Below, piece after piece: positions 42,474 to 50,542 of a stretch of 64,000 nucleotides of DNA (position 1 is its first letter; the number at the start of each line of letters is the position of its first letter). The notes under the pieces are model-generated. The model saw only the letters and a program-made list of their open reading frames with translations, did not search any database and was not told the DNA's origin. A program made the position numbers and the translations under genes. This DNA comes from Saccharobesus litoralis (GTDB lineage Bacteria; Pseudomonadota; Gammaproteobacteria; Enterobacterales; Alteromonadaceae), in assembly GCF_003063625.1 (NCBI RefSeq), contig NZ_CP026604.1:4442065-4506064 (forward strand), in the 5' to 3' direction.

Positions 42474-43211
42474 TTAAGGCGCAACTTCAATAATTTCGTC
42501 CATTGCGAAACTGCCCAAACCGCGCAGATTCATTGTTAATTCATTACCATTGCCAAAGCGCACACTATCCACCCGAGAATAGGTGCTGGTGGCCAAACTG
42601 ACTTTTTCACCACTATTGGCATCAATCCCAGTCGCTGAAATTTTATACAGCGCAGCCGGCAATTGTTCGCCACTTTCATTTTTACCGTCCCATGCGAATT
42701 GGATCGGCCCTTCGGTTGCCGCACCAAGGTCAACGGTTGCCACATGCTTACCACCCTCGTCACGAATGGTTAACTTGATGTCGTTCATCGAGTTATCAAA
42801 TGCAAGTTGACCACCCATAGCAAACTGCTCTTCGCTAAACTGATATAGCGCCGCTTCTTCACTGGCTACCAGCACTTCACGACCAACCATACTTGAAGCT
42901 TGTAGCGCTTTATTTGAAGTTTGCTGGGCTTGGCTGTCGGACATAAATGAGTTAAAAGCCGAAGTAAACTCTTCAAACTGACTCGATAAACCACTAATAC
43001 CGTCAGCCATAGTGAATTGTGTCATCTGCGAGATCATTTGATCATTGTCAGTTGGCTTAGTTGGGTCCTGTGCCGCAAGCTGTGTGGTTAACAAACTAAA
43101 GAAATCTTCTTGAGTCATAGCCTGACCGTTCTGATTACTATCAGTTGTATCAACTTTATTTCGTTCCCAACGCAGTGAATCAGCGAAATTTGAATTGCTT
43201 ACTTCAGACAT
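42474..43211 (-). CDS. flgD: Flagellar hook-capping protein FlgD
   Basis: 245 residues. The N-terminal export/capping part has M-T-Q-E-D-F-F-S-L-L-T-T-Q-L-A-A-Q-D-P-T-K-P-T-D-N-D-Q-M-I-S-Q-M (about 32-65). The C-terminal part has the FlgD Ig-like/tudor block F-A-W-D-G-K-N-E-S-G-E-Q-L-P-A-A-L-Y. It caps the growing hook while FlgE is added. Between flgC (13 bases upstream) and flgE. Confidence 0.95.
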   Translation of the reverse strand: MSEVSNSNFADSLRWERNKVDTTDSNQNGQAMTQEDFFSLLTTQLAAQDPTKPTDNDQMISQMTQFTMADGISGLSSQFEEFTSAFNSFMSDSQAQQTSNKALQASSMVGREVLVASEEAALYQFSEEQFAMGGQLAFDNSMNDIKLTIRDEGGKHVATVDLGAATEGPIQFAWDGKNESGEQLPAALYKISATGIDANSGEKVSLATSTYSRVDSVRFGNGNELTMNLRGLGSFAMDEIIEVAP

Positions 43212-43224
43212 TTGCTAAACCTTA

Positions 43225-43653
43225 TTAAGTACCTTGTCCTAAACGTAACGTTCTGGACATCATCTTCTTAGCTGCATCTGCAATTTGAATGCCAGTTTCG
43301 TATGAACGGGATGCAGAAATCATGTTTGCCATCTCTTCAACCACGTTAACATTGGGTTTGTAGATATAACCTTTGTCGTCTGCCATTGGGTGATTTGGGT
43401 TATATTCGATAAGTAACGGCTTATCACTTTCAACCACACCGACAACTTTTACCCCTACAGCGGCAGAATCATTCATATTTGCCGTTGCTCTATCTAATTC
43501 GGCTGAAAATACCGGATGACGAGCACGATAGGTTTGATCAATCGAGCTACTAACATTATTAGCATTCGACAAATTACTGGCGGTAGTATTCAAACGTACC
43601 GACTGGGCTTCCATCGATGTTGCTGATATATCGAAAATATTAAATAAACTCAT
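43225..43653 (-). CDS. flgC: Flagellar proximal rod protein FlgC
   Basis: 142 residues, usual length: F-D-I-S-A-T-S-M-E-A-Q-S-V-R-L-N-T-T-A-S-N-L-S-N-A-N near the start, Y-R-A-R-H-P-V-F, and the C-terminal V-N-V-V-E-E-M-A-N-M-I-S-A-S-R-S-Y-E-T. Its start overlaps the flgB stop by one base. Confidence 0.96.
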   Translation of the reverse strand: MSLFNIFDISATSMEAQSVRLNTTASNLSNANNVSSSIDQTYRARHPVFSAELDRATANMNDSAAVGVKVVGVVESDKPLLIEYNPNHPMADDKGYIYKPNVNVVEEMANMISASRSYETGIQIADAAKKMMSRTLRLGQGT

Positions 43654-44054
43654 TAGCCTTGACCTCCTTTAAGCGCATTTTTAATGCCCTTAATCCGACC
43701 GGTTAAAAATTGTATACTGGCGTTATAACCCAATTGGTTTTTCAAAAATTCCATTCGCTCTTGCTGTAACTCAACCGTGTTTCCATCACCCGTATCAGGT
43801 TGACTTGGGGTACGAAACTGCAAGCTAGAATCAATTGAACTAGTGACACTCATATGCTTTTCATGCGTACGTGTCATCGAACTGGTATATTGTTTTTTAG
43901 CGCCGGACAGCGCCGCTTGGAAATCAAAATCTTTGGCTTTATAGCCAGGAGTGTCTGCATTAGCAATATTGCTGGATAGCACTTCAGAGCGCTTCATACG
44001 CAACGCAAGTGCGTCTGGGTGAATACCGAATGCTTTATCTAATGAGATCGCCAT
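43653..44054 (-). CDS. flgB: Flagellar proximal rod protein FlgB
   Basis: 133 residues: I-H-P-D-A-L-A-L-R-M-K-R-S-E-V-L-S-S-N-I-A-N-A-D-T-P-G-Y-K-A-K-D-F-D-F is the diagnostic opening, and the end has N-G-N-T-V-E-L-Q-Q-E-R-M-E-F. First gene of the basal-body operon, 23 bases downstream of the predicted sigma-54 transcription start. Confidence 0.96.
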   Translation of the reverse strand: MAISLDKAFGIHPDALALRMKRSEVLSSNIANADTPGYKAKDFDFQAALSGAKKQYTSSMTRTHEKHMSVTSSIDSSLQFRTPSQPDTGDGNTVELQQERMEFLKNQLGYNASIQFLTGRIKGIKNALKGGQG

Positions 44055-44087
44055 TTTTTTGTCTCCAATTGTAACTAATGGAGATAA

Positions 44088-44103
44088 AGCAATTGCGATG
44101 CCA
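44088..44103 (-). promoter_or_regulatory. Sigma-54 (RpoN) promoter of flgBCDE
   Basis: On the minus strand: TGGCAT, CGCAA, TTGCT, against TGGCAC-N5-TTGCW, one mismatch. The predicted start is near 44077, just before flgB. Confidence 0.82.
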
Positions 44104-44230
44104 ACAATTATAAAATAATTTTATTTGTTATTTTTCAACAACTTAAAATGAATTTAATAGGGGTTATTCTTTGACTGTGCTAAATTTGACAGTGCTATAG
44201 TAGAAAGGTTAAAACTTCAAAAATAAAGAT

Positions 44231-44265
44231 AAAAGGCTAAACCACCAAGAGATTTAACCTTTTTT
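44231..44265 (-). terminator. Terminator of cheV-cheR
   Basis: AAAAGG-c-TAAA pairs with TTTA-a-CCTTTT around an 11-base loop, overlapping the cheR stop codon. On the minus strand CCTTTTATCTTTATTTTT follows. It has T runs on both sides and could work in either direction. Confidence 0.65.
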
Positions 44266-45072
44266 ACGATAAATAATACCTGGGTTGCAGCGCTGCATTT
44301 CAAATTCGTCACTTAAGCCAGTGATCGATTCAGATGCGCCTAAAAACAAATAACCATTAGGATTAAGCGCCCGTGCAAATTGCGCCAAAATTTTACTTTT
44401 TAAATCGGCTGAAAAATAAATTAATACGTTACGACAAAATATAATGTCAAATTTACCCAATAACGTATAACTGTCTAACAAATTTACCTGCCGAAATGAC
44501 GTAAGGCGTTTAACCTCGGGCTTTAATCTCATACAGCCACCTTCCGTCGGTTCAAAAAACTGACGCTTGCGCTCAGGCGATAAACCACGAGCCAAGGCTA
44601 AACTGTCGTATTCACCGGCTTTGCATATATCCAGCATAGATGGCGAAATATCAGTGCCCAATATAGAAATATTACCTTGCCCAGGAAATTTTCGACGATA
44701 TTCCAACGCGGTCATTGCAATCGAATAAGGTTCTTGGCCACTAGAAGACGCAGCCGACCAAATTTTGACATGCTTATTACCAAAGCTAGGTAAAATATCT
44801 CTTTCAAGTAATTGGAATGGGTAGGAATCTCTAAACCATAATGTCTCATTAGTGGTCATTGCATCAACCACTGCCGCACGTAAATTACGCTCGGTTACAC
44901 TTGAAGTTTTTTTTAATAATTCAGACAAAGAATCAAAGCCAAACTTCGCCATAAGCGGGCTAAGTCGGCTTTTAACTAAGTATTGTTTATTATCACCCAG
45001 CACGATCCCGCACTGATGTTCCAAAAATGAACAAAATTGTTTGTACTCTGTATCTTGAATGGTTTTAGCCAC
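44254..45072 (-). CDS. cheR: Chemotaxis protein methyltransferase CheR
   Basis: 272 residues. The N-terminal all-helical domain (about 1-75) is followed by the SAM-binding methyltransferase domain with T-T-N-E-T-L-W-F-R-D, K-I-W-S-A-A-S-S-S-G-Q-E-P-Y-S-I-A-M, I-L-G-T-D-I-S and F-D-I-I-F-C-R-N-V-L-I-Y-F. It methylates glutamates of chemoreceptors such as the two in this window. The start is GTG at 45072 with a GAGG site. It follows cheV by 18 bases and precedes the flagellar promoters. Confidence 0.96.
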   Translation of the reverse strand: MAKTIQDTEYKQFCSFLEHQCGIVLGDNKQYLVKSRLSPLMAKFGFDSLSELLKKTSSVTERNLRAAVVDAMTTNETLWFRDSYPFQLLERDILPSFGNKHVKIWSAASSSGQEPYSIAMTALEYRRKFPGQGNISILGTDISPSMLDICKAGEYDSLALARGLSPERKRQFFEPTEGGCMRLKPEVKRLTSFRQVNLLDSYTLLGKFDIIFCRNVLIYFSADLKSKILAQFARALNPNGYLFLGASESITGLSDEFEMQRCNPGIIYRKKG

Positions 45073-45090
45073 GCAACTCGCCTCAACCCA

Positions 45091-46014
45091 TTAATCTACA
45101 TTTAGCCATTTTTGTACCGCTCCGGCCAATTCATCTGGATTAAACTTAGCAATAAAATCATCGGCTCCAACCTTATCAACCATCGCATGGTTAAATACAC
45201 CACTCAATGAAGTATGCAAGATAACCCGCAAGCGGCTCAATTTAGGATTATTTTTAATTTCTGCAGTTAAGGTATAGCCGTCCATTTCTGGCATTTCAAT
45301 ATCCGAGATCAATAAAGCGACTTTATCACACACGTCACCGGTTTCTTGTGCCAATTCAGCCAATTGTTCCAATGCATCTTTGCCATTAACCGCTAACTTA
45401 ATTGGAATATTAAAGCCTTGCAACGCTCGTTTAACCTGATTACGGGCAACCGACGAATCATCCGCAATAAAGATGCATTTTTCACTGACATCTTTAGCGA
45501 TTGGTTTATCAATAATCTCCTGACTGACTTCCGTTGACATCGGCATGATTTCATTCAGGATTTTTTCCACATCCAAAATCTCAACCAGCTCTTTATCAAC
45601 TTCTGTAACCGCCGTTAAATAACTGAATCGCCCCGTGCCTTTTGGTGGTGGCATAATCGATTCCCAGTTGATGTTAATAATGCGTTCAACTGAATGAACC
45701 AAGAAACCTTGAACCGAGCGGTTATATTCAGCAATGATAATAAAACAATTCTGAATATCAGGAATTTCACGCCCACCAGTGGCTGCGCTTAAATCGATAA
45801 CAGAGATAGTTTGACCGCGAATATGTGCAACCCCTCTCACATAAGGGTTACGTTTTGGTAGCGACGTAAGTTGCGGGCATTGTAAAACCTCACGAACTTT
45901 AAACACATTAATTCCATACCGTTGTCTGCCGTTTAATTTAAATAAAAGCAGCTCGAGTCTATTCTGGCCGACTAGTTGAGTTCGTTGGTTTACTGTATCG
46001 AGTAATCCCGCCAT
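45091..46014 (-). CDS. cheV: Chemotaxis coupling protein CheV (CheW-REC fusion)
   Basis: I use the ATG at 46014, which has a GGAGAA site; a TTG four codons upstream is the weaker choice. The CheW-like domain (about 15-160) has L-L-L-F-K-L, G-I-N-V-F-K-V-R-E-V-L and V-R-G-V-A-H-I-R-G-Q-T-I-S-V-I-D-L. The receiver domain (about 180-305) has F-I-A-D-D-S-S-V-A-R, L-L-I-S-D-I-E-M-P-E-M-D-G (phosphoacceptor aspartate) and L-H-T-S-L-S-G. It couples receptors to CheA and may adapt the array by phosphorylation. Operon with cheR. Confidence 0.95.
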   Translation of the reverse strand: MAGLLDTVNQRTQLVGQNRLELLLFKLNGRQRYGINVFKVREVLQCPQLTSLPKRNPYVRGVAHIRGQTISVIDLSAATGGREIPDIQNCFIIIAEYNRSVQGFLVHSVERIININWESIMPPPKGTGRFSYLTAVTEVDKELVEILDVEKILNEIMPMSTEVSQEIIDKPIAKDVSEKCIFIADDSSVARNQVKRALQGFNIPIKLAVNGKDALEQLAELAQETGDVCDKVALLISDIEMPEMDGYTLTAEIKNNPKLSRLRVILHTSLSGVFNHAMVDKVGADDFIAKFNPDELAGAVQKWLNVD

Positions 46015-46180
46015 TGCATTCTCCAATTCGGTAAAAATCGGCTCACATTTTGCTTTAAAACATTATGAAGCCTGATAGCGCAAGAATTTTGACGCAGTTA
46101 GTACGTTAATTTATAACGTTTTTTTGCAAAAACACCTAGGGATTTTGTAAAAAAAACTTATTTATAAAAGAGTAGCACTA

Positions 46181-46870
46181 ATGATACGTTTTTCACTGAC
46201 AATATTTTTATTTTGTTTTTACTGTATAAAACCCGCCAATGCTGTTTTATACAGTAAAGACCAAATTCAGACTCTCGCAAGTCAACACGCCGAAAGTGTT
46301 TACCCCAAACAACAGGGAGAAAACGTTACCGGCGTGGCTACAAGTATAGATCCTCGAATAAAAATTAAACCCTGCGAGTCTGAACTTTCCATGACAGCAC
46401 CTAATGTTTCTGGATATTCGCGTAATTTAACCGTGCGTGTACGTTGTTTAGACAGTGCTGGTTGGTCACTTTACGTTCCCGTGCAAATGAAAGTGCTGGT
46501 ACCTATACTGGTTGCGAGTCAAACTATTGGCAAAGGCGATATTTTAGATTCGAGTAGTATGAAATTAGCCATGCTTGATAAATCATACGCACGGAAAAAT
46601 AGCCTTTCCGACTTAGAGCAAGTCATTGGCGCCAAAGCAAAGCAGCAAATTTTGCCAGGACAAGCTATAATGAATAATAATCTATGCTTTGTTTGTAAGA
46701 ACGAACTCGTTACAATACAAGCCAATACAAAAGGTTTAACTGTTAAAGCAAGCGGATATGCCTTGTCAGACGGCAGTTTTGGTGATGTAATTAGGGTCAG
46801 AAATAGCTCATCAAACCGCATTATTAATGCGCGAGTCAGTGACATAGGAAAAGTACAAATTAATTTGTAA
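46181..46870 (+). CDS. flgA: Flagellar P-ring assembly chaperone FlgA
   Basis: 229 residues with a signal peptide (about 1-21, ending A-N-A). The SAF domain (about 105-165) has V-L-V-A-S-Q-T-I-G-K-G-D-I-L-D, and the C-terminal block has Q-A-N-T-K-G-L-T-V-K-A-S-G-Y-A-L-S-D-G-S-F-G-D-V-I-R-V-R-N. It helps FlgI form the P ring in the periplasm. Divergent from cheV; flgM follows after a separate sigma-28 promoter. Confidence 0.94.
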   Translation: MIRFSLTIFLFCFYCIKPANAVLYSKDQIQTLASQHAESVYPKQQGENVTGVATSIDPRIKIKPCESELSMTAPNVSGYSRNLTVRVRCLDSAGWSLYVPVQMKVLVPILVASQTIGKGDILDSSSMKLAMLDKSYARKNSLSDLEQVIGAKAKQQILPGQAIMNNNLCFVCKNELVTIQANTKGLTVKASGYALSDGSFGDVIRVRNSSSNRIINARVSDIGKVQINL

Positions 46871-46877
46871 TTTATCC

Positions 46878-46904
46878 TAAAGAAATGAGCGAACAAACCG
46901 ATAA
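46878..46904 (+). promoter_or_regulatory. Sigma-28 (FliA) promoter of flgMN
   Basis: TAAAGAAA, 11 bases, ACCGATAA, against TAAAGTTT-N11-GCCGATAA. It starts 8 bases after the flgA stop and ends 41 bases before flgM. Confidence 0.85.
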
Positions 46905-46945
46905 TATAGGTGTAGTAAAAATATTATTGGTAGTGGGAAAATACA

Positions 46946-47269
46946 ATGGCTATAAATATCAATAACTTGGCGAACAACCAAGTCACAGCTAGGCAAGCTG
47001 AACAACAGCAAGTTCAGCAACAAAATAATCAAGGTGCGCAGCAAAGTGCTCAGGCACAAGCTAATACCGCGCGTCAGGATTCAGTGTCGCTAACGAATAA
47101 TGCGCAACAATTGAACAATGCAACTAAAAAAGCAAATGCGTCTTCTGGTTTTGATCAAGAGAAAGTTGATAAAATTAAGAAGGCTATTGCAGATGGTTCA
47201 TACAAAGTTGATGCTGAGCGTTTAGCCGCTAATATGATCACCAAAGAAGGCAATATTTTCGGGCTGTAA
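46946..47269 (+). CDS. flgM: Anti-sigma-28 factor FlgM
   Basis: 107 residues: a Gln-rich disordered first half (about 15-45), S-V-S-L-T-N-N-A-Q-Q-L, and the sigma-binding C-terminal helices (F-D-Q-E-K-V-D-K-I-K-K-A-I-A-D-G-S-Y-K-V-D-A-E-R-L-A-A-N-M). It holds FliA until exported through the finished hook. A sigma-28 promoter upstream of the gene for the sigma-28 inhibitor gives negative feedback. Confidence 0.95.
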   Translation: MAININNLANNQVTARQAEQQQVQQQNNQGAQQSAQAQANTARQDSVSLTNNAQQLNNATKKANASSGFDQEKVDKIKKAIADGSYKVDAERLAANMITKEGNIFGL

Positions 47270-47275
47270 GACTTT

Positions 47276-47698
47276 ATGACAAACGCATTTGAAATCGTAA
47301 ATCAACAAATGCAACAGCTCGAAGAGTTGTCAGGTTTATTATCGCAAGAATTAGACGCTTTCACGCACCGCGACCCTGCAAAAATTATTGATATAGCTGA
47401 GAGTAAGGTCAAGACACTTACTACCATTACCGAACTTGACGCTCAGCTATCTCAACTACCCAATTTAAGCGCATTGAAATCAGAAGCCAAATTTAGCCAG
47501 CTTGTTGAACAATGTGCCGTTAAATTAAACGAACTTAAAACCCAGAACGCAGTTAACGAACGCGTGATTAAAACCAGCCTGAATAACGTGACTCAGTTAA
47601 AACAGTCTTTACTTTCTCTTAAAAATGCAAACGCGATGACGTATGACAAAAAAGGGAAAGCCATGACTCAAACATTAGGCGCAGGTATTAAAGCCTAA
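47276..47698 (+). CDS. flgN: Flagellar export chaperone FlgN
   Basis: 140 residues, all-helical, with Q-Q-M-Q-Q-L-E-E-L-S-G-L-L-S-Q-E-L-D-A-F and the C-terminal Y-D-K-K-G-K-A-M-T-Q-T-L-G-A-G-I. It is a FlgN-family chaperone for FlgK and FlgL. It starts 6 bases after flgM. A MITE copy lies 50 bases downstream. Confidence 0.9.
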   Translation: MTNAFEIVNQQMQQLEELSGLLSQELDAFTHRDPAKIIDIAESKVKTLTTITELDAQLSQLPNLSALKSEAKFSQLVEQCAVKLNELKTQNAVNERVIKTSLNNVTQLKQSLLSLKNANAMTYDKKGKAMTQTLGAGIKA

Positions 47699-47748
47699 GC
47701 ACAATCTTGTTTAAATTCGCTCGTCACTAAATCCCACTGACGAACTTT

Positions 47749-47869
47749 TATAGTCTTCTCGCTCAGGTCTTATGGTTCATTGTCAGCGCTTACTCTCGAC
47801 TTTACGTAAGTACTTAGGTTTCGTCTGGAACTAGAAACCTGCCCCTAAAACCTGATCACTTTGACTATA
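47749..47869 (-). mobile_element. MITE-like element copy E (121 bp)
   Basis: Ends TATAGTCTTCTCGCTCAGGT and inverted TATAGTCAAAGTGATCAGGT. The centre differs from copies B and C (contains TCGACTTTACGTAAGTAC and GTTTC...GAAAC) but matches the right part of copy A. It lies in the 395-base gap between convergent flgN and the chemoreceptor. The remaining bases of that gap hold no clear feature. Confidence 0.78.
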
Positions 47870-48093
47870 TCTACCTAACATAAACAAAATCTAGGCTTGT
47901 GTTGAGCTTCACCCAAAATAAGCACCTTAACTAAAAAGTTTTGAACTGTTCGATTTAAAACCACTCGCTGATTCATAAAACCGATTTAACACCAGAAAAC
48001 CTTGTGCTAGCCGAAATAAATTCGGCCCACAATAGTTCTAACTTTTTAACTTTGTGCCCTGCTTGAGATGCTGAAAGTTGCAGTTCAAGCAAC

Positions 48094-50172
48094 TTAAGCA
48101 ACACGTGCCACCACTTGAAACTCGTTAATATAAATTTCAAGTTGACTGCCGTTACTCGACAAACTTTCGGTCGATTTAACTGTTGAGTTGGCGTGACTAG
48201 CGACTTTCTCTGAATCATCACGAATGGCTAAAATACGCTCGTTGATTTCATTCGACACACAGGTTTGCTCTTCTGCTGCTGTTGCTATTTGCACTGCCAT
48301 TTGCATGATGCTATCAAGCTCAGATTTCATCACCTCAAATGCCGCTGAGCTTTCTATAACGACTGCCACCGCTTTATTTCCTTCTTCCTGAAGTGAGCGC
48401 ATTTTATTAGTTGCCGCTTCAGCGCCATTTAACAAAGATTCGATTTGCTGGCGAATTTGTTCTGTTGATTCTTGCGTTCGCCCAGCTAGCGATCTCACTT
48501 CATCTGCAACAACAGCAAACCCTCTTCCCTGCTCACCCGCTCTTGCAGCTTCAATCGCAGCGTTAAGCGCTAAAAGGTTAGTTTGCTCTGCGATGCCTTG
48601 AATCACATTTAACACATTCGAAATTTGCTCAGCTTCATCGTTTAAAGCATTAACAACTTCACTGGTTGTGCCTAACTCTGCGGTTAAATTCTGCATCATA
48701 TCTCGGCTTAATTCGGCATTTTGCGCACTTTTAACCGATACATCATGTGCTTTTTCGACCGCACTCGATGTTTGCTGAGCCATTGAAGACACTTCTTGAA
48801 TAGTCGCTGTCATTTCATTGACGGCAACAGACACGCTGTCTGTCGCTTGCAGTTGACTCTCTGACAACTGTAACGATTGCCCCATCGCTTCCGCTACGTA
48901 ACCTGTAGTCATATTCATCGCATCGGCCTGGCCTTTAACACCTGTTAGCGTGTTGTTAAAGCTAGCAATTAAGTCATTAAAGGCTTTAGCTAATTCACTT
49001 AGTTCATCTTGACCTTCAACTTTCAATTGAGTTGTCATATCTTTGCTACGAGCTAATTCAGAAAACTGCGAAACCATAGCCTTTAGTGGCTTAGATACGC
49101 TAAAAATAATCGCCCAAGACACCAATATAATGGCAAGAATTAAAATAATGAGTAAGGCTGTCGTTTCATATACTGCATTATTAGCTTGCTCAACAGCTTG
49201 ATTTTTAAGTGTTTCAATTTCTTGCAACATCATGGTTATTATTTGACTGTAAGCATTTGCTATCGCTTCAGAGTTGGTTTTCCACTGCTGTGCATCTAGT
49301 GGCCACTTTTTACCAATTAAATTAAGCTTAGTTGCCTCCCTCACCCTACGATATTCAGCAAAGGCCATTTCATGCGCGGGTAACTTCTTTAATGTTTTGT
49401 CATAGTAAGCCAACACATTGCTTGGGGCATTTTGTCTAAACAAAACCTCTGTTCTAACCAGTTGCGCATCTAGCTCAGCGATAGTGCCATACAAATGAAC
49501 AAACATGGTTCCGGTTATTGCTGTGTCAATCGCGCTATTAATCGCTATAGCCACGTCGCTCGAATACATTAAACTACCATAGGCATTAGCTAACTTGCCT
49601 AATTGTTCATCTTTGGTACTAACCGATAATGCAATATTCAAAGAGTTGTTAAGCAGCTTTATAATTCTATTAAATTCAGCCAACACCCATATAGGGCGAC
49701 CAAATTTCTTCGATAATTCTGCATTTTCACTTTTATGCCGCTTGGCTGCTACTTGTCTAACAAGTTCAAATTGGCTTAAAGAAAAAAGAACTGCCTCAAC
49801 CTGTTGGCCAAATTTAGGTAATTGCTTAAGTTGTGTTTTGTTGGCGTTGATATAACGGGTAAATCGTTGTTGAATGGCTAACGCTTGTTGCGTCGCATTC
49901 TCAGCATCCTGTTTATACTCTTGACCAACCGGATGATCAGGGCGACCTGGGCCTAAATATAACCTAACTAAATTACGCTCATCTTGAAACGCGACAATCA
50001 TTGGCGAAACTTCATTAACAAAATCTAACGCGGTTTCGACATCTTGCATATTGCTTTGCACTTGCTTAGCTTTAGATAATCGCTCAATAGATAAGTAAGT
50101 AACTGCAATAAGAGGGAGAAGTACAAGCAAGATGATGCGAGTCTGAATTTTTATATGACTTAAAAATTTCAT
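48094..50172 (-). CDS. Methyl-accepting chemotaxis protein with NIT sensor domain
   Basis: 692 residues. TM1 (about 11-28) is followed by a large helical periplasmic domain (about 40-325) resembling NIT (nitrate/nitrite-sensing type), with [13 protein letters not shown] near 58-70. TM2 is at about 336-358, HAMP at about 360-412, then the signalling domain with the conserved tip [24 protein letters not shown]. The ligand is unknown; NIT predicts a small anion but this is weak. It stands between the flagellar block and the polysaccharide locus. Confidence 0.93.
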   Translation of the reverse strand: MKFLSHIKIQTRIILLVLLPLIAVTYLSIERLSKAKQVQSNMQDVETALDFVNEVSPMIVAFQDERNLVRLYLGPGRPDHPVGQEYKQDAENATQQALAIQQRFTRYINANKTQLKQLPKFGQQVEAVLFSLSQFELVRQVAAKRHKSENAELSKKFGRPIWVLAEFNRIIKLLNNSLNIALSVSTKDEQLGKLANAYGSLMYSSDVAIAINSAIDTAITGTMFVHLYGTIAELDAQLVRTEVLFRQNAPSNVLAYYDKTLKKLPAHEMAFAEYRRVREATKLNLIGKKWPLDAQQWKTNSEAIANAYSQIITMMLQEIETLKNQAVEQANNAVYETTALLIILILAIILVSWAIIFSVSKPLKAMVSQFSELARSKDMTTQLKVEGQDELSELAKAFNDLIASFNNTLTGVKGQADAMNMTTGYVAEAMGQSLQLSESQLQATDSVSVAVNEMTATIQEVSSMAQQTSSAVEKAHDVSVKSAQNAELSRDMMQNLTAELGTTSEVVNALNDEAEQISNVLNVIQGIAEQTNLLALNAAIEAARAGEQGRGFAVVADEVRSLAGRTQESTEQIRQQIESLLNGAEAATNKMRSLQEEGNKAVAVVIESSAAFEVMKSELDSIMQMAVQIATAAEEQTCVSNEINERILAIRDDSEKVASHANSTVKSTESLSSNGSQLEIYINEFQVVARVA

Positions 50173-50443
50173 ATCTTTAATACAACCATATTTACGCCAG
50201 TCCCAGCGGCCTTTGTTAAATATCCGTTAATATCGTAATTATATATTAAAAAGTGTAAATGTAAATCAAGTGGGATTCATTAAATTTATATTTGATTTTC
50301 AGGTTATCAGGAAAACATTAGACAAGAAGGTGAAGGTATTTACCAAAACTTTTCTACTTAAATACCAAACTGATGATATTTTAAAAATATCGAAAACTGG
50401 GAAAACTGGCGCAAAAAAGACCAAAATGCGATTTAGGCAGGAA

Positions 50444-50502
50444 CAGCTATACCAAACGTAATTTACATAACTCAGGTATGCGAATTACGCTTGATACAGC
50501 TG
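50444..50502. repeat. Long imperfect inverted repeat
   Basis: Arms of about 20 bases (50444-50463 and 50483-50502) pair with three mismatches: CAGCTATACCAAACGTAATT against AATTACGCTTGATACAGCTG. It lies 41 bases 3' of the malectin lipoprotein gene on the minus strand and could end its transcript. The rest of the 370-base gap upstream of the chemoreceptor shows nothing clear. Confidence 0.6.
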
Positions 50503-50542
50503 ACATCAATATAAAAACAGCTCTATTCTTGAAGGAGCATTG

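Noticed and set aside
44061-44084. TCTCCA/TGGAGA inverted repeat that might hide the flgB ribosome site
   Set aside because: The predicted sigma-54 transcription start (about 44077) leaves the upstream arm outside the mRNA, so the hairpin cannot form on the transcript.
46030-46062. Sigma-28-like sequence before cheV (TAAA ... GCCGATTT on the minus strand)
   Set aside because: The gap between the two boxes is four bases too short and the -10 lacks the final AA.
46119-46135. Sigma-54-like GG...GC pair before cheV
   Set aside because: GG and GC are separated by 7 bases instead of the fixed 10.
50225-50270. Possible sigma-28 promoter before the NIT chemoreceptor
   Set aside because: Only a CGATA core is present; there is no TAAAG box at the required distance.
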